DNA from: DATAPD01 sp036265385
GTDB taxonomy: Bacteria; Acidobacteriota; Terriglobia; Terriglobales; Acidobacteriaceae
NCBI GenBank assembly: GCA_036265385.1
Contig: DATAPD010000015.1
Coordinates: 558,001-622,000, forward strand
DNA length: 64,000 bases
Direction: 5' to 3'
The first letter of the stretch is position 1. Every line of letters begins with the position of its first letter. Positions 26,043 through 35,389 of the stretch are shown piece by piece. The position numbers and the translations under genes were made by a program. Under the pieces are notes generated by a model that saw only the letters and a list, made by a program, of their open reading frames with translations, made no database searches and was not told the origin of the DNA.

Positions 26043-27311
26043 TTAGCTCGTGAGGACGGGTGTTTGGTCTTGTTGTGGATGTCCCACGAAACGTTCCAAG
26101 ACTTCAATGTAGCGTTCCGCGGTCTTTTGACGCGAAAACTTTGCGAGGATGTATCGCCGGTTGTTTTTCCCGAATTGCTCGCACAACTCTGGGTGCGTTC
26201 TTAGGTCCAGGATTGCGTTCGCCAGAGCGTTTGCATTTTCGGGTTCGACGTACACGCCGCCGCCTGCCTCCTCCAGAATTGATCGAGCCTGACCATCGAC
26301 TCCAAGGAGTACCGGACGCGAACAGGACATGTATTCCAGCATCTTTGTGGGAATGACGGTCTTGAATACATCCGTCTTTCGCAAAAGGACAAGACAAATA
26401 TCGGATTGCTGAATGATCTTCGGAATCCGTTCTCGCGGCACCTGATCAATAAACGAAATGTTTGAGAGCCCTTGTTCGTGGGCCAGTGCTTTGATGCGAT
26501 CCTTGTCCGCTCCTTCGCCAACGAGCAGAAAATCGACTTCCGGCGCGCAGGATTGAAGCTCGGCGGCTGCTTGCACCAGCGTGTCGAGACCATGAGCCCA
26601 ACCAAGAGTGCCGATGTAGCAGACTCGAAACTTCTGACTGGCGCCGAGTTCGGAATTTTCTACGCACGATTCAGGCCGGAATAGATCCGTTTCGACGCCG
26701 TTTTCTACGATGGAAATCTTTTCTTCGGGAACAGACCAATTCTTAATCAGGTAATCCTTGAACGCCGGAGTGACGACCACAATATGATCCGAGTGTCGAT
26801 ACAAAAACCCGGCGATCCGTCCTAGGACCCGGTGCAGCAAGGAAGACGCACCTCCCGCTCCAACTGCGACCAGAGATTCAGGCCAGAGGTCGCGTACTTC
26901 GAAGATAAATGGAACTCGTTTGAGGCGAGCGATCCACCAAGCAGACAGCCCAACCAGCAGTTGCGGAGAAGTTCCGATGACAACATCCGGCTTAGGCATC
27001 GTGGAACCAGTCAAGCACGCGGATAGGCAGAATGAACTGTAGTTGAGAGCGCGTTCGATGGATTTACGGTTCGGCAATGGCAAAAGCCAAGTGCGTGTGA
27101 TGTTCACTCCATCTACAGCCTCACGGAACCGCAGACGGCGAAACCTCGAGCGCCACTCTGGCGGCACTCGACCATTGGGATGATTCGGAAACCCCGTGAG
27201 TACCGTAGGCTGATGTCCCATGGAAACCCAGTGCTTTCCCAGTTCCGAAGCGCGCGCCGACGGTGCACCCATCTCTGGCGGGTAATACTGGGACACATAC
27301 AGGATCTTCAC
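26043..27311 (-). CDS. GT4-family glycosyltransferase (WbuB/WcaI-like)
   Basis: GT-B retaining glycosyltransferase of 422 residues. The N-terminal acceptor domain begins MKILYVSQYYPPEMGAPSAR and holds the conserved FEVRDLWPESL. The donor domain has VENGVETDLF and the segment LEYMSCSRPVLLGVDG typical of this subgroup. Relatives include L-fucosamine and colanic-acid transferases. The sugar is unknown. It is the last gene of a minus-strand operon running from 39543, 6 nt after the C5-epimerase gene, and its stop abuts that of the export gene. Confidence 0.87.
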   Translation of the reverse strand: MKILYVSQYYPPEMGAPSARASELGKHWVSMGHQPTVLTGFPNHPNGRVPPEWRSRFRRLRFREAVDGVNITRTWLLPLPNRKSIERALNYSSFCLSACLTGSTMPKPDVVIGTSPQLLVGLSAWWIARLKRVPFIFEVRDLWPESLVAVGAGGASSLLHRVLGRIAGFLYRHSDHIVVVTPAFKDYLIKNWSVPEEKISIVENGVETDLFRPESCVENSELGASQKFRVCYIGTLGWAHGLDTLVQAAAELQSCAPEVDFLLVGEGADKDRIKALAHEQGLSNISFIDQVPRERIPKIIQQSDICLVLLRKTDVFKTVIPTKMLEYMSCSRPVLLGVDGQARSILEEAGGGVYVEPENANALANAILDLRTHPELCEQFGKNNRRYILAKFSRQKTAERYIEVLERFVGHPQQDQTPVLTS

Positions 27312-27317
27312 GGTGAT

Positions 27318-28298
27318 TCAGTAGTAGCACAACTTGAACACACTCTTGTAGGCAAATGCTCTCGCCCGACCCGCCCGGCTGTTCGAGTAGTTTTCCCATC
27401 GGTCGGCGACTTCGGCGAACAGCGAAATCCCGGTAAGCCGATAGGTAATCCGCAATTGAACGATATGAAGCCTGTGATAGAACGCGCTCGCTAACATGGG
27501 CAGCTTGGTGCCGGATTGCTCATACAAGGACCAGAATCCGGTATCGTAACGGGCGAGGTTGCGTGTGAGCGTCCGCACACACTTGCTGAACAGCTCACGC
27601 GCATTCGAGTCGGGGAAGACTAGCGAAAAATCGTAGACTCCCCACAAGGCCCACAGAAAACCGTTCAGGATGTGAGTGGGCGGAGTAACGATGTATTCCT
27701 CGATCCAGAGGTCTCCAAGTTCGTCTGCGAACATGACACCGCCCTCGGTAGTGGGATGGAGGAAGGCTTCGTAGGCGCGTCTTGCCGCATCAAGGTAGTG
27801 TGCCTTGCCCGAGGCGGCCGCTGCCCGCAAGAGCGTAGAGATACCCTGTCCTTGCGCGAGCCCCGAATACCATGGGGCTCTCAAAGTATCACGATATTCC
27901 CAGTCGAAGTGATGATTCCAGACAGGAACACCAAAAGAATTCGATTCGAGGTTCGCGCAAAGCCATTCAGCGGACGCGAAGAACTTCTTCTCTGCTTGGC
28001 TGTCGTGAGAAAAATGATATAGGTTGAAATTCGCGAGTCCCCACTGTGCGATTGCAATCGGGTTGTACTGGCGACCGATCTGTCCGCGATAGTCAAGCAT
28101 CGGGATTCCCGCCGAGTCGTGGTCGCCAGCGTAATTAGCCTTTTCGGCAAAAAGCATGTAGTACTCCCCCAGTCCATCCATCGATGCACGCGGATTTTCC
28201 TGGGGAGTCTCGTGCCAGAACGTCAACTGACTATTGCCTGCACAGAGGTAAGCGCTGAAGATGCGCCGATAGTAGGGAATGCGAGAAGTCAAAAACAT
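27318..28298 (-). CDS. D-glucuronyl C5-epimerase family protein
   Basis: Homologue of the heparosan/heparan-sulfate glucuronate C5-epimerase C-terminal domain, which inverts GlcA to IdoA within a polymer. The 326-residue protein has an (alpha/alpha)-barrel-like pattern with family motifs: APWYSGLAQGQGISTLLRA (about 142-160), LWIEEYIVTPPTHILNGFLWALWGVYDF (about 197-224, given as two blocks around EEY and HILNG), FWSLY (255-259) and FYHRLHIVQL (273-282), matching the vertebrate YHxxHIxQL region with its catalytic Tyr. There is no signal peptide, so it may act on lipid-linked repeats in the cytoplasm. Co-location with a sulfotransferase suggests a glycosaminoglycan-like product. Confidence 0.82.
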   Translation of the reverse strand: MFLTSRIPYYRRIFSAYLCAGNSQLTFWHETPQENPRASMDGLGEYYMLFAEKANYAGDHDSAGIPMLDYRGQIGRQYNPIAIAQWGLANFNLYHFSHDSQAEKKFFASAEWLCANLESNSFGVPVWNHHFDWEYRDTLRAPWYSGLAQGQGISTLLRAAAASGKAHYLDAARRAYEAFLHPTTEGGVMFADELGDLWIEEYIVTPPTHILNGFLWALWGVYDFSLVFPDSNARELFSKCVRTLTRNLARYDTGFWSLYEQSGTKLPMLASAFYHRLHIVQLRITYRLTGISLFAEVADRWENYSNSRAGRARAFAYKSVFKLCYY

Positions 28299-28332
28299 TG
28301 CAGGAACTTTGTCGAACTATAGCATGCGGATT

Positions 28333-29415
28333 TCAGTGAATATCCAGCACACGCCACAGAATCAGCTCGCTTGCGCCTTCGACCGCAAGGGTAGAGGCCG
28401 CTAAAAAATGGGTTTCGTTTTGTCCATCCGGAAGAAAGCAATTACCGTACTGGAATAGTCTCATGGGTAATGGGTCTTTCTTCCATGAGAAGCATTTTTT
28501 CCACTGCTCACCATCCAGGCTCCCGTAGAGATGGGCTTCCCTGCTCGTGTTCACGGTGCTCGGCTCGACCATGGTCGTAAAAAAGAGAGCGTTTTGGACC
28601 GCGCAGCCGTGGATTGATGAATGATTCAGAGAAACAACCGGTTCTGGAAGTGCATCCGCTCTCATGCGATAGATCGAATTCTTCTCAAGTGGCGTGTCGG
28701 AAGCGAAATACATCCCCGCTGGAGTTGGGAGGAAAGCCACCGCTCGTGCTTGCTGATTTCCTTCCAACACCGGTTCCACGTTCTTGAAATCGATTGATGC
28801 TCGCAAGACTCTACACTCGTGTCCATAGTCGCCAGTGAGGATCCATAGGCAGTTCTGCCAGCGATCAAAGACGATGTTATGGACGTGACGGATCGCTTTC
28901 GCAGGGAAGGTGTAAGCAACATTCCACGAGAGTCCGCTATCACTCGAGCAATAAATATGAACTTCCCTTCGGTCAGGGTTATCGAAATACTCACCCCAGT
29001 AAACACATCCATTTGGCGACGCCGTCACGTGGAGGGGACGAGTACCTCGTTGAATGACATGCGTCACATGAAAAGTATTTTCGCCTGACGGACACGTTAC
29101 GATTGCGCCGGGAACAGCACCGATAAGGCTACCCGAAGGAAGAACGCACAAAGCGTGAAAGCCATCCCGAAACAGCCGACTCGCAAGAGGTACACCCGAG
29201 GTGAGGCGTCTCCATGCTGGAGCGTGAAACTCGGCGATAGAGCGCCATACCAGCGACTTGCCGGGTGTCACAGAAAAGATTTCGTATCCGCGGGAGGCGT
29301 ACAAATCTTCGCGCGCCCACGCCAACACTCGCATACGAGAAAATGTGGCGATTTTCTCGAAGGCTAACGCATCGGTTTGCGACTCAAATCGCCGCGACTG
29401 AGCTTGTCCGCTCAT
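28333..29415 (-). CDS. BNR/sialidase-like beta-propeller protein, unknown role
   Basis: A 360-residue protein that looks like a multi-bladed propeller. Repeats include IYCSSDSGLSWNVAYTF and LYGSLDGEQWKKCFSWK, matching the Asp-box (SxDxGxxW) theme. No signal peptide or clear catalytic residues are seen, so it would be cytoplasmic, which is odd for a glycan-binding propeller. It is 34 nt before the C5-epimerase gene and 3 nt after the carbamoyltransferase gene. It may be a scaffold or a divergent glycan-modifying enzyme. Function is not known. Confidence 0.6.
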   Translation of the reverse strand: MSGQAQSRRFESQTDALAFEKIATFSRMRVLAWAREDLYASRGYEIFSVTPGKSLVWRSIAEFHAPAWRRLTSGVPLASRLFRDGFHALCVLPSGSLIGAVPGAIVTCPSGENTFHVTHVIQRGTRPLHVTASPNGCVYWGEYFDNPDRREVHIYCSSDSGLSWNVAYTFPAKAIRHVHNIVFDRWQNCLWILTGDYGHECRVLRASIDFKNVEPVLEGNQQARAVAFLPTPAGMYFASDTPLEKNSIYRMRADALPEPVVSLNHSSIHGCAVQNALFFTTMVEPSTVNTSREAHLYGSLDGEQWKKCFSWKKDPLPMRLFQYGNCFLPDGQNETHFLAASTLAVEGASELILWRVLDIH

Positions 29416-29418
29416 TAG

Positions 29419-31152
29419 CTAGTTTTCTGTTTTTAACGCCAGGAATGGCCCAATAGCAAGCACGTCCATTTTCGTTCGTTGAAAACAGTCAATCGCTTCA
29501 GCAGGAGTGCAGACGATTGGCTCGTTCTCGTTGAAGCTTGTGTTCAGGATCACCGGAATCCCGGTACGACGCTCAAAGGCTTTAATCAAGTCGTAGTAGG
29601 CAGCATTCTCATCTCGTGCAACGGACTGGAGACGACCCGTATCGTCGACGTGATTCACCGCGCAGAGTTGTTGCCGCTTCTCGGGCCGGATTTTATAGAC
29701 GTGCAGCATGTAAGGAGAGGGATGATCGTATTCAAAATATTGAGTCTGCGCTTCGGCAAGAATGGCTGGCGCAAATGGGCGAAACCACTCACGATGCTTG
29801 ATGCGAGCATTAAGCACGTCCTTCATGTTCGGCAGCCCCGGATGCGCAACAATGGAACGATTGCCGAGAGCCCGGGGCCCCCACTCCATCCTTCCCTGAA
29901 ACCAGCCAACAACGTTCCCATCCACCATCTGATCAGCGACGGTGTCGATCAACATTTCGCGATCGAGGCGACGATACTTGAGCTTGGTGTTCTTTAGTTC
30001 GGCCTCAATCGTCGAGTCAGAGAACTCTGGCCCTAAATAAGCACTCGCTTTGAAATCTCGCCGCGGCTGCTTGAGTACGGAATGATAAGTATGAAGTGCA
30101 GCCCCGATAGCGAGTCCTTCATCACCTGCTGCCGGTTGGATCCACGTGCGCTGGAAGGGTGTTTCCTTGAACAATTTGCCATTGGCCACGCTGTTGAGCG
30201 CACAACCACCCGCCATTGCCAGGTCTGGCAGTGGCACTTTGGCGTGCAATTCTCGTAGAAGATGGAAAAACACTTCTTCGAAGCAATGCTGCATGGCGTA
30301 CGCAAGGTCCATATCTCGTTGTGTAATTTCGGAGTAAGGCTCCCTAGGCTCGCCAAAAAGTTTTTCCATCCGATCTGAAAAATGACGAGCAAGGCGGACG
30401 GTGCCGTCGGGAAGGACCTGCATTCCCTGGTTGCTTCCGAGGGGTTTGAAATACTTCATGTCCAGTTGAAATGAACCATTCTTCCTCTGAACAATTTTCG
30501 AAATCTCCTCGCAATAGGTCGGCTTACCGTACGGGGCAAGGCCCATCACTTTGCCTTCGTCCCCATACTTCTTGTAGCCGATGAACTCGCAAATCATCGT
30601 GTAGAAGCTACCGAGCGAGTGCGGAAGAAACACGCGATCGAGGATTTCAATTTCTGTTCCTTCGCAGCGGGCCATCATCGTCGAGACGAAATCGCCTGAG
30701 CCGTCGTAACTGAATCCCGCAGCTCTCTCCCAAGGCGAACAGTAATAGGAACTGGCGATGTGGGCGATGTGGTGCTCGAGATGATGTTCACGGAATTTCA
30801 TCTTGCTCGCATCGATCTCCAGAGCATTCGACAGAAGACTGCGGACGTCGCGCATTGCCTCTTTGCGCTGGCGCATGTGAATGAAATTCAGAATCTTGGC
30901 GGGGTTCGCAAGCGCGTATTGCACCTTCTTTGTAAGGTTCGCGTCGCTGTCCTGGCCGACGGCCACATGATCAACATCGGTGATCTTTGCACCTGCTGCA
31001 TCGAGACACGCTTTTACAGCCAGCGCCGGGAAACCACCATAGTGCTTGTGGCGATTCAATCGTTCTTCAGCAACGGCAAAGATCACTTCTCCGTCCGCGA
31101 CAATGGCCGCAGACGCATCGGCGTGGAACATGTTTAGGCCCAGGATCAGCAT
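29419..31152 (-). CDS. Carbamoyltransferase, NodU/CmcH family
   Basis: Transfers a carbamoyl group from carbamoyl phosphate, via carbamoyladenylate, to a hydroxyl on a sugar. The 577 residues contain the N-terminal Kae1-like domain (MLILGLNMFHADASAAIV, AVAEERLNRHKH, EHHLEHHIAHIASSYY with metal-binding His residues, and FSYDGSGDF) and the C-terminal YrdC-like domain (GRMEWGPRALGNRSIVAHP, PFAPAIL, NTSFNENEPIV). This is the full NodU architecture. It probably decorates the polysaccharide of this locus. It follows the bi-domain oxidoreductase by 30 nt. Confidence 0.92.
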   Translation of the reverse strand: MLILGLNMFHADASAAIVADGEVIFAVAEERLNRHKHYGGFPALAVKACLDAAGAKITDVDHVAVGQDSDANLTKKVQYALANPAKILNFIHMRQRKEAMRDVRSLLSNALEIDASKMKFREHHLEHHIAHIASSYYCSPWERAAGFSYDGSGDFVSTMMARCEGTEIEILDRVFLPHSLGSFYTMICEFIGYKKYGDEGKVMGLAPYGKPTYCEEISKIVQRKNGSFQLDMKYFKPLGSNQGMQVLPDGTVRLARHFSDRMEKLFGEPREPYSEITQRDMDLAYAMQHCFEEVFFHLLRELHAKVPLPDLAMAGGCALNSVANGKLFKETPFQRTWIQPAAGDEGLAIGAALHTYHSVLKQPRRDFKASAYLGPEFSDSTIEAELKNTKLKYRRLDREMLIDTVADQMVDGNVVGWFQGRMEWGPRALGNRSIVAHPGLPNMKDVLNARIKHREWFRPFAPAILAEAQTQYFEYDHPSPYMLHVYKIRPEKRQQLCAVNHVDDTGRLQSVARDENAAYYDLIKAFERRTGIPVILNTSFNENEPIVCTPAEAIDCFQRTKMDVLAIGPFLALKTEN

Positions 31153-31182
31153 GCGAGGAAACGTTCGGCTCCTTCGGTAATG

Positions 31183-33399
31183 TCAGGATAGCGAGTTGCG
31201 AGAGTTCCGCGTCTCTTGGAGAAACTCTCTGGTATTGACGGGAAGCGGTTTTCCAACCGCAATGGATTGTTGAATTCTTAAGGTCGCAAGCGTCGCCTCG
31301 ACAGTGTCCTCGAAACTCAGCGGTATTTTCGAAGTTCCTCGCACACTGTCGATGAATGTAATCAGCTCGGATTCGTGCCCCTTGTCCTGAGACAAACGCG
31401 AGGTCTCGGTCGTGCTGCGGCCATCTCGAACCAGTTCCAACCGCCGGAAATCCTCGAGCACCGCCACTGCGCCACCGCCGAAAACTTCGACCCTCTCTTT
31501 GGAGAAAGAGCGGTCCCCGTTGGCAAGATACGAAATCGTTCCTTCAGAACCATTTTCAAAACGGAGCGATACGATTACGTTATCGCCGCTGTATCGAGCT
31601 GTACCGCCCAAAGGACGAGCTTGAACTTCGACGATGGGCGCTCCTGTGAGGAAGCTCAGGAGGTCCACGAAGTGACAAACCTCTCCTAGAATCCGGCCTC
31701 CACCCTGTTCAGGGTCGTTCGTCCAGTGATCTGGCGGAAGAAATCCGGCGTTCACCCGGTAGTGCAAGGCTAGCGGCTCACGTATGTCAGCGAAGAATTT
31801 TTTGACCTTAACCGCCATCGGCGAAAAGCGACGATTGAAGCCGACCATCAAAACTCGGCTTTGATCGGACGTATACGCTTTTATGACGCTTCGCAGTTCG
31901 TCTTCGTTCAAACAAAGTGGCTTTTCACAGAAGACATTTTTGCCCGCTTCTAAGGCAGCGATAACCGCGGTGGCGTGCAGGTGATGCCGCGTGGCGATAA
32001 GAACGGAATTGATTTCAGATGATTGCAGAATCTCGCGTTCATCCGTCGTACAGAATCGAAAGCCGAATTTCTCCGCAACGTGCTTGCTGTGCGCCCCTGT
32101 CGCTGTGCACACCCCTACGAGAGATGCTCCGCGTAGTTTTTTCAGTTGCGGAAGCAAAACGCCTTGAGCGAAGGTTCCAGCACCAATCACTCCGAGCGCA
32201 ACCACATCAGGCTTGGAGGTGGAACTGCTCAAAGAAAAGGTTCTTTCAGGCGCACCTACTTTTGCCTTTCCTGCTTCTGCATAGTGGATCAGCACACCTA
32301 GGAAGGGATCGCGAGTTTCGCCGCTGATGACGCGGTATGCTTCCGACGCCTGCTCAACCGGAAAACGATGCGTGATGAGCGGCATCAGGTCGACTTTTTT
32401 GTCAGCCAGAAGCTGCAAGAACGCATCCATGTTTCGCGTCTCGGTCCAGCGTACGTAACCGATCGGATAATCGCGTCCCTTTTGCTCGTAAGCGGTGTCG
32501 TATCGGCCCGGGCCATACGAGCGCGAGATTCGGAAGTCGAGTTCCTTTTCGTAGAAATTCTTTCGTCGGATGTCCATACCAACAGTACCGACCGCAAGGA
32601 CAATCGCGCGCTGCCGCGCAATTTCTCCGGCGAGGTTAACAGGATCGCTGCTGGGTGTTTCTGCAGTAATCAAAACGGCATCGACACCGTGTCCGTGGGT
32701 ACACCGCATGCAGAGTTCTTTGAATTCTGTACTCGAGGAGCCACTCGCCTGCGCTCCTAGTTGAGTGGCTAATCGAGCTCGCTCCGGAAGAATGTCGAGA
32801 CCAAGAACATTACATCCAGCCGCTCGAAGAAGTTGGACAGTCAGTTGGCCGAGTAAGCCCAGCCCGATCACTGCAACCGTGTCCCCCAACTTCACCTCAG
32901 CCGTACGAACACCGTGCATGCAGACTGCGCCCACAGTAGAAAAAGCTGCCTGCTCGAAACTAATCGTGTCATCTGGGATGCGAGCGATCAACAAGCGCGG
33001 AACATTGGCAAATTCCGCGTGAGTGGCGTACCCAGCTCCCGCACACGCAACACGATCCCCAACACGAAGGTCTGTTATCTCCGGAGCTACCGCGATGATC
33101 GTTCCAGCACTGCTGTAGCCCGGAATGGAGGGCTGATCGAGGCGGCTACGTACGGCGCGCATCGCGGAGACCAAGCCATCCCGTTGAACTTTGCTCAACA
33201 CTTCGCGAACTAAATCGGGACGCGCCTTGGCCTTTTGCAGCAGATTCTTGGACGCAAACTCAGCTGATGCCCGTTCCGTTCCGGCCGAGACCAGCGATAC
33301 GGCGATCTCAACCAACACGCATCCGGGCAGCAGTTGCGGAGCTGGAACTTCGGATACCGTGATCGCTCCTGTTCGAGCGTCCTGTAAAACCTGCTTCAT
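31183..33399 (-). CDS. Bi-domain oxidoreductase: zinc-type alcohol dehydrogenase fused to Gfo/Idh/MocA
   Basis: A 738-residue fusion. Residues 1-370 are a medium-chain dehydrogenase (SAGTERASAEFASKNL, IPGYSSAGTI, VIGLGLLGQLTVQLLRAAG for the nucleotide). Residues about 400-735 are a Gfo/Idh/MocA-type oxidoreductase (GVIGAGTFAQGVLLPQL, catalytic FCEKPLCLN, DLLSFLTGAPIVEV). Such fusions are common in polysaccharide loci beside asnB; the substrate is thought to be a nucleotide sugar but is not proven. ATG 33399 is fixed by an ATGA overlap with the upstream asparagine-synthase stop; longer in-frame starts upstream were rejected. Confidence 0.9.
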   Translation of the reverse strand: MKQVLQDARTGAITVSEVPAPQLLPGCVLVEIAVSLVSAGTERASAEFASKNLLQKAKARPDLVREVLSKVQRDGLVSAMRAVRSRLDQPSIPGYSSAGTIIAVAPEITDLRVGDRVACAGAGYATHAEFANVPRLLIARIPDDTISFEQAAFSTVGAVCMHGVRTAEVKLGDTVAVIGLGLLGQLTVQLLRAAGCNVLGLDILPERARLATQLGAQASGSSSTEFKELCMRCTHGHGVDAVLITAETPSSDPVNLAGEIARQRAIVLAVGTVGMDIRRKNFYEKELDFRISRSYGPGRYDTAYEQKGRDYPIGYVRWTETRNMDAFLQLLADKKVDLMPLITHRFPVEQASEAYRVISGETRDPFLGVLIHYAEAGKAKVGAPERTFSLSSSTSKPDVVALGVIGAGTFAQGVLLPQLKKLRGASLVGVCTATGAHSKHVAEKFGFRFCTTDEREILQSSEINSVLIATRHHLHATAVIAALEAGKNVFCEKPLCLNEDELRSVIKAYTSDQSRVLMVGFNRRFSPMAVKVKKFFADIREPLALHYRVNAGFLPPDHWTNDPEQGGGRILGEVCHFVDLLSFLTGAPIVEVQARPLGGTARYSGDNVIVSLRFENGSEGTISYLANGDRSFSKERVEVFGGGAVAVLEDFRRLELVRDGRSTTETSRLSQDKGHESELITFIDSVRGTSKIPLSFEDTVEATLATLRIQQSIAVGKPLPVNTREFLQETRNSRNSLS

Positions 33400-35381
33400 G
33401 CGTTCGCCACTTGGGCCGCGCGGACGGCGGGTGTTTCTCGAGACTTGTTGTCGAGGAATGCCTGCATCCAGAGTTCTAACGTCAAAAATTGCCAGATCTG
33501 CATGGACCAATCTTCCGCGCCGGCACGATGTTCTTCCACATAGCGCCGCACGACAGATGGTTGGAACAAACCCCGGCTGCGGACAGTCGGTTCAGACAGC
33601 AGATCATCGACCATCGGGCGTAGATCATTGGCCAGCCAATAATCGATTGGAGCCGCGAATCCAGCTTTTGGCTGGTTTAAGACCTCCGCAGGAAGAATGT
33701 CCTGCATCGATTTCCGGAAGATATATTTTGTGACCGGTCGCATTCCCCTACGTAACTTCCAGTCGGGCGGGATTTTCCACGCTGCGAACTCCGCGAATTC
33801 GCGATCAAGAAACGGTACCCGTACTTCAACCGAGGAGGCCATGCTCATCTTGTCGTTGTAGGTCAGATTCAAGCTCACCATAAAGATTTTTGTATCGAGG
33901 TAAAGCATCTGATTCAGGAAATCAGCGTGCTGAACCCGCTCAAACGCCTCCCTGTGTCGCGCAGCGGCATCCGTGCCGATGGCTACCTCACGCAGCGATT
34001 CGGAATACAGGCCAGATTTCTGATCCTCACCGAGGTATGTACAGTTTCGGATAAATTGTTCAGCCGGGCTCAGCGAAGCTCCTCGAGCCATTTTCTTTGC
34101 GAGTCGAATACTACCTTTAAGCCTGCTGCCGCGCATCGATGGCAATGCAAGCACGGCGGATTCGCCCAAGCGGCGCAAGGGTGCCGGTGATTTTTGATAC
34201 GTCGTCGTCCAATAGTGCGCGATGTGCTTGCGGTATCCAGCGAACAATTCATCGCCACCGACTCCCGAGAGCAAGACGGTCGACTGGGGACGAGCTGCCT
34301 CACAAACAAGGTAGGCCGGAATGATGGCAGGATCTGCGGTTGGCTCGTCCATGTGCCATGTCAATCGCGGAAGGAGATCCATCACCTTAGGTTCGACCAC
34401 AATCTGCTGATTCTCGCAGCCAAGTTGCTGGGCGAGTCGTGACGGGACCGCTGGATCATCCAAGGTCGACTCACCAATCCGATACTTTTGCGGAAAAGTG
34501 ATCGTATACGTCCGCACCGCTTGATTAGTGGCCCGCGTCATCATGGCAACGATGCTGGAGGAATCGAGGCCAGCGCTTAGAAATGCGCCAACAGGAACAT
34601 CACTGACCATTTGATCCTTGACCGACTGTTCGAAGCGGTCGCGGATCTCGTGAGCAAGTTCTTCTTCTGAATCTGCGTATTGAAAATCTTTTGCCGGAAA
34701 GGTCAAGTCCCAGTACTGAGTGAGTCGCAAGTCTTCGTCGCGGAAAATGGCGTAATGTCCCGCCGGAAGCTTGAGGATGTTTTGAAACATCGTGCCGGGA
34801 TCGGGCACCCACAGAAAAGTCAGGTATTGGTGAAGCGCAGCTGGATCTAACACTGCCTTAATCCCGGGTACCTCCAGCAGCGCCTTAATTTCTGAGGCGA
34901 ACGCCAGCTTGTTTCCCCGATGCCAGTAGTACAGCGGTTTCACGCCAAAGTGGTCCCGTGCCAAAAACAATTCGCGACTGCCCGCGCGCAAATCGCAAAC
35001 TGCAAACGCGAACATACCGTTCAGTTTTTTGACGCACTCATAGCCATGTCGCTCATAAAGGCGGAGCACGACTTCGGTATCAGTGTCCGAGAAGAAACGA
35101 TACCCCTGGCCTACAAGTTCATTTCGCAGTGCGCGATAGTTGTAGATCTCGCCGTTGTAGGTGATCCACAGTGTGCGATCTTCGTTGCACATCGGCATGC
35201 GCCCACTCGATGAAAGGTCGAGGATCGCCAGTCGTCTGCTGCCGAGCCCAATGTAGGTCCCATCAGAGAAATGTTGATCCCAGGCTCCTGAATCATCGGG
35301 GCCGCGGTGAGCCTGCACATGCGTCATCCTAGCGAGAGATTCCCTGTCGCCGCAGTTCACCAGACCACTGATACCGCACAT
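33396..35381 (-). CDS. asnB: Asparagine synthase-type amidotransferase, copy 1
   Basis: A 661-residue glutamine-dependent amidotransferase. Cys2 of MCGISGLVN is the glutaminase nucleophile, followed by AHRGPDDSGAW and RLAILDLS. The synthetase domain has the PP-loop GAFLSAGLDSSSIVAMM, SGVGGDELFAGY and VEVRVPFLDREF. In polysaccharide loci such enzymes often amidate the carboxyl of an uronic acid rather than make asparagine; that role is inferred from context. It overlaps the bi-domain oxidoreductase start by 4 nt and begins 8 nt after the GT2 stop. Confidence 0.9.
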   Translation of the reverse strand: MCGISGLVNCGDRESLARMTHVQAHRGPDDSGAWDQHFSDGTYIGLGSRRLAILDLSSSGRMPMCNEDRTLWITYNGEIYNYRALRNELVGQGYRFFSDTDTEVVLRLYERHGYECVKKLNGMFAFAVCDLRAGSRELFLARDHFGVKPLYYWHRGNKLAFASEIKALLEVPGIKAVLDPAALHQYLTFLWVPDPGTMFQNILKLPAGHYAIFRDEDLRLTQYWDLTFPAKDFQYADSEEELAHEIRDRFEQSVKDQMVSDVPVGAFLSAGLDSSSIVAMMTRATNQAVRTYTITFPQKYRIGESTLDDPAVPSRLAQQLGCENQQIVVEPKVMDLLPRLTWHMDEPTADPAIIPAYLVCEAARPQSTVLLSGVGGDELFAGYRKHIAHYWTTTYQKSPAPLRRLGESAVLALPSMRGSRLKGSIRLAKKMARGASLSPAEQFIRNCTYLGEDQKSGLYSESLREVAIGTDAAARHREAFERVQHADFLNQMLYLDTKIFMVSLNLTYNDKMSMASSVEVRVPFLDREFAEFAAWKIPPDWKLRRGMRPVTKYIFRKSMQDILPAEVLNQPKAGFAAPIDYWLANDLRPMVDDLLSEPTVRSRGLFQPSVVRRYVEEHRAGAEDWSMQIWQFLTLELWMQAFLDNKSRETPAVRAAQVANA

Positions 35382-35389
35382 GAAGAGAG

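Noticed and set aside
33400..33510. Longer N-terminus for the bi-domain oxidoreductase
   Set aside because: It would lie inside the asparagine-synthase gene; the ATGA overlap at 33396-33399 and the family N-terminus MKQVLQDARTG fix the start.
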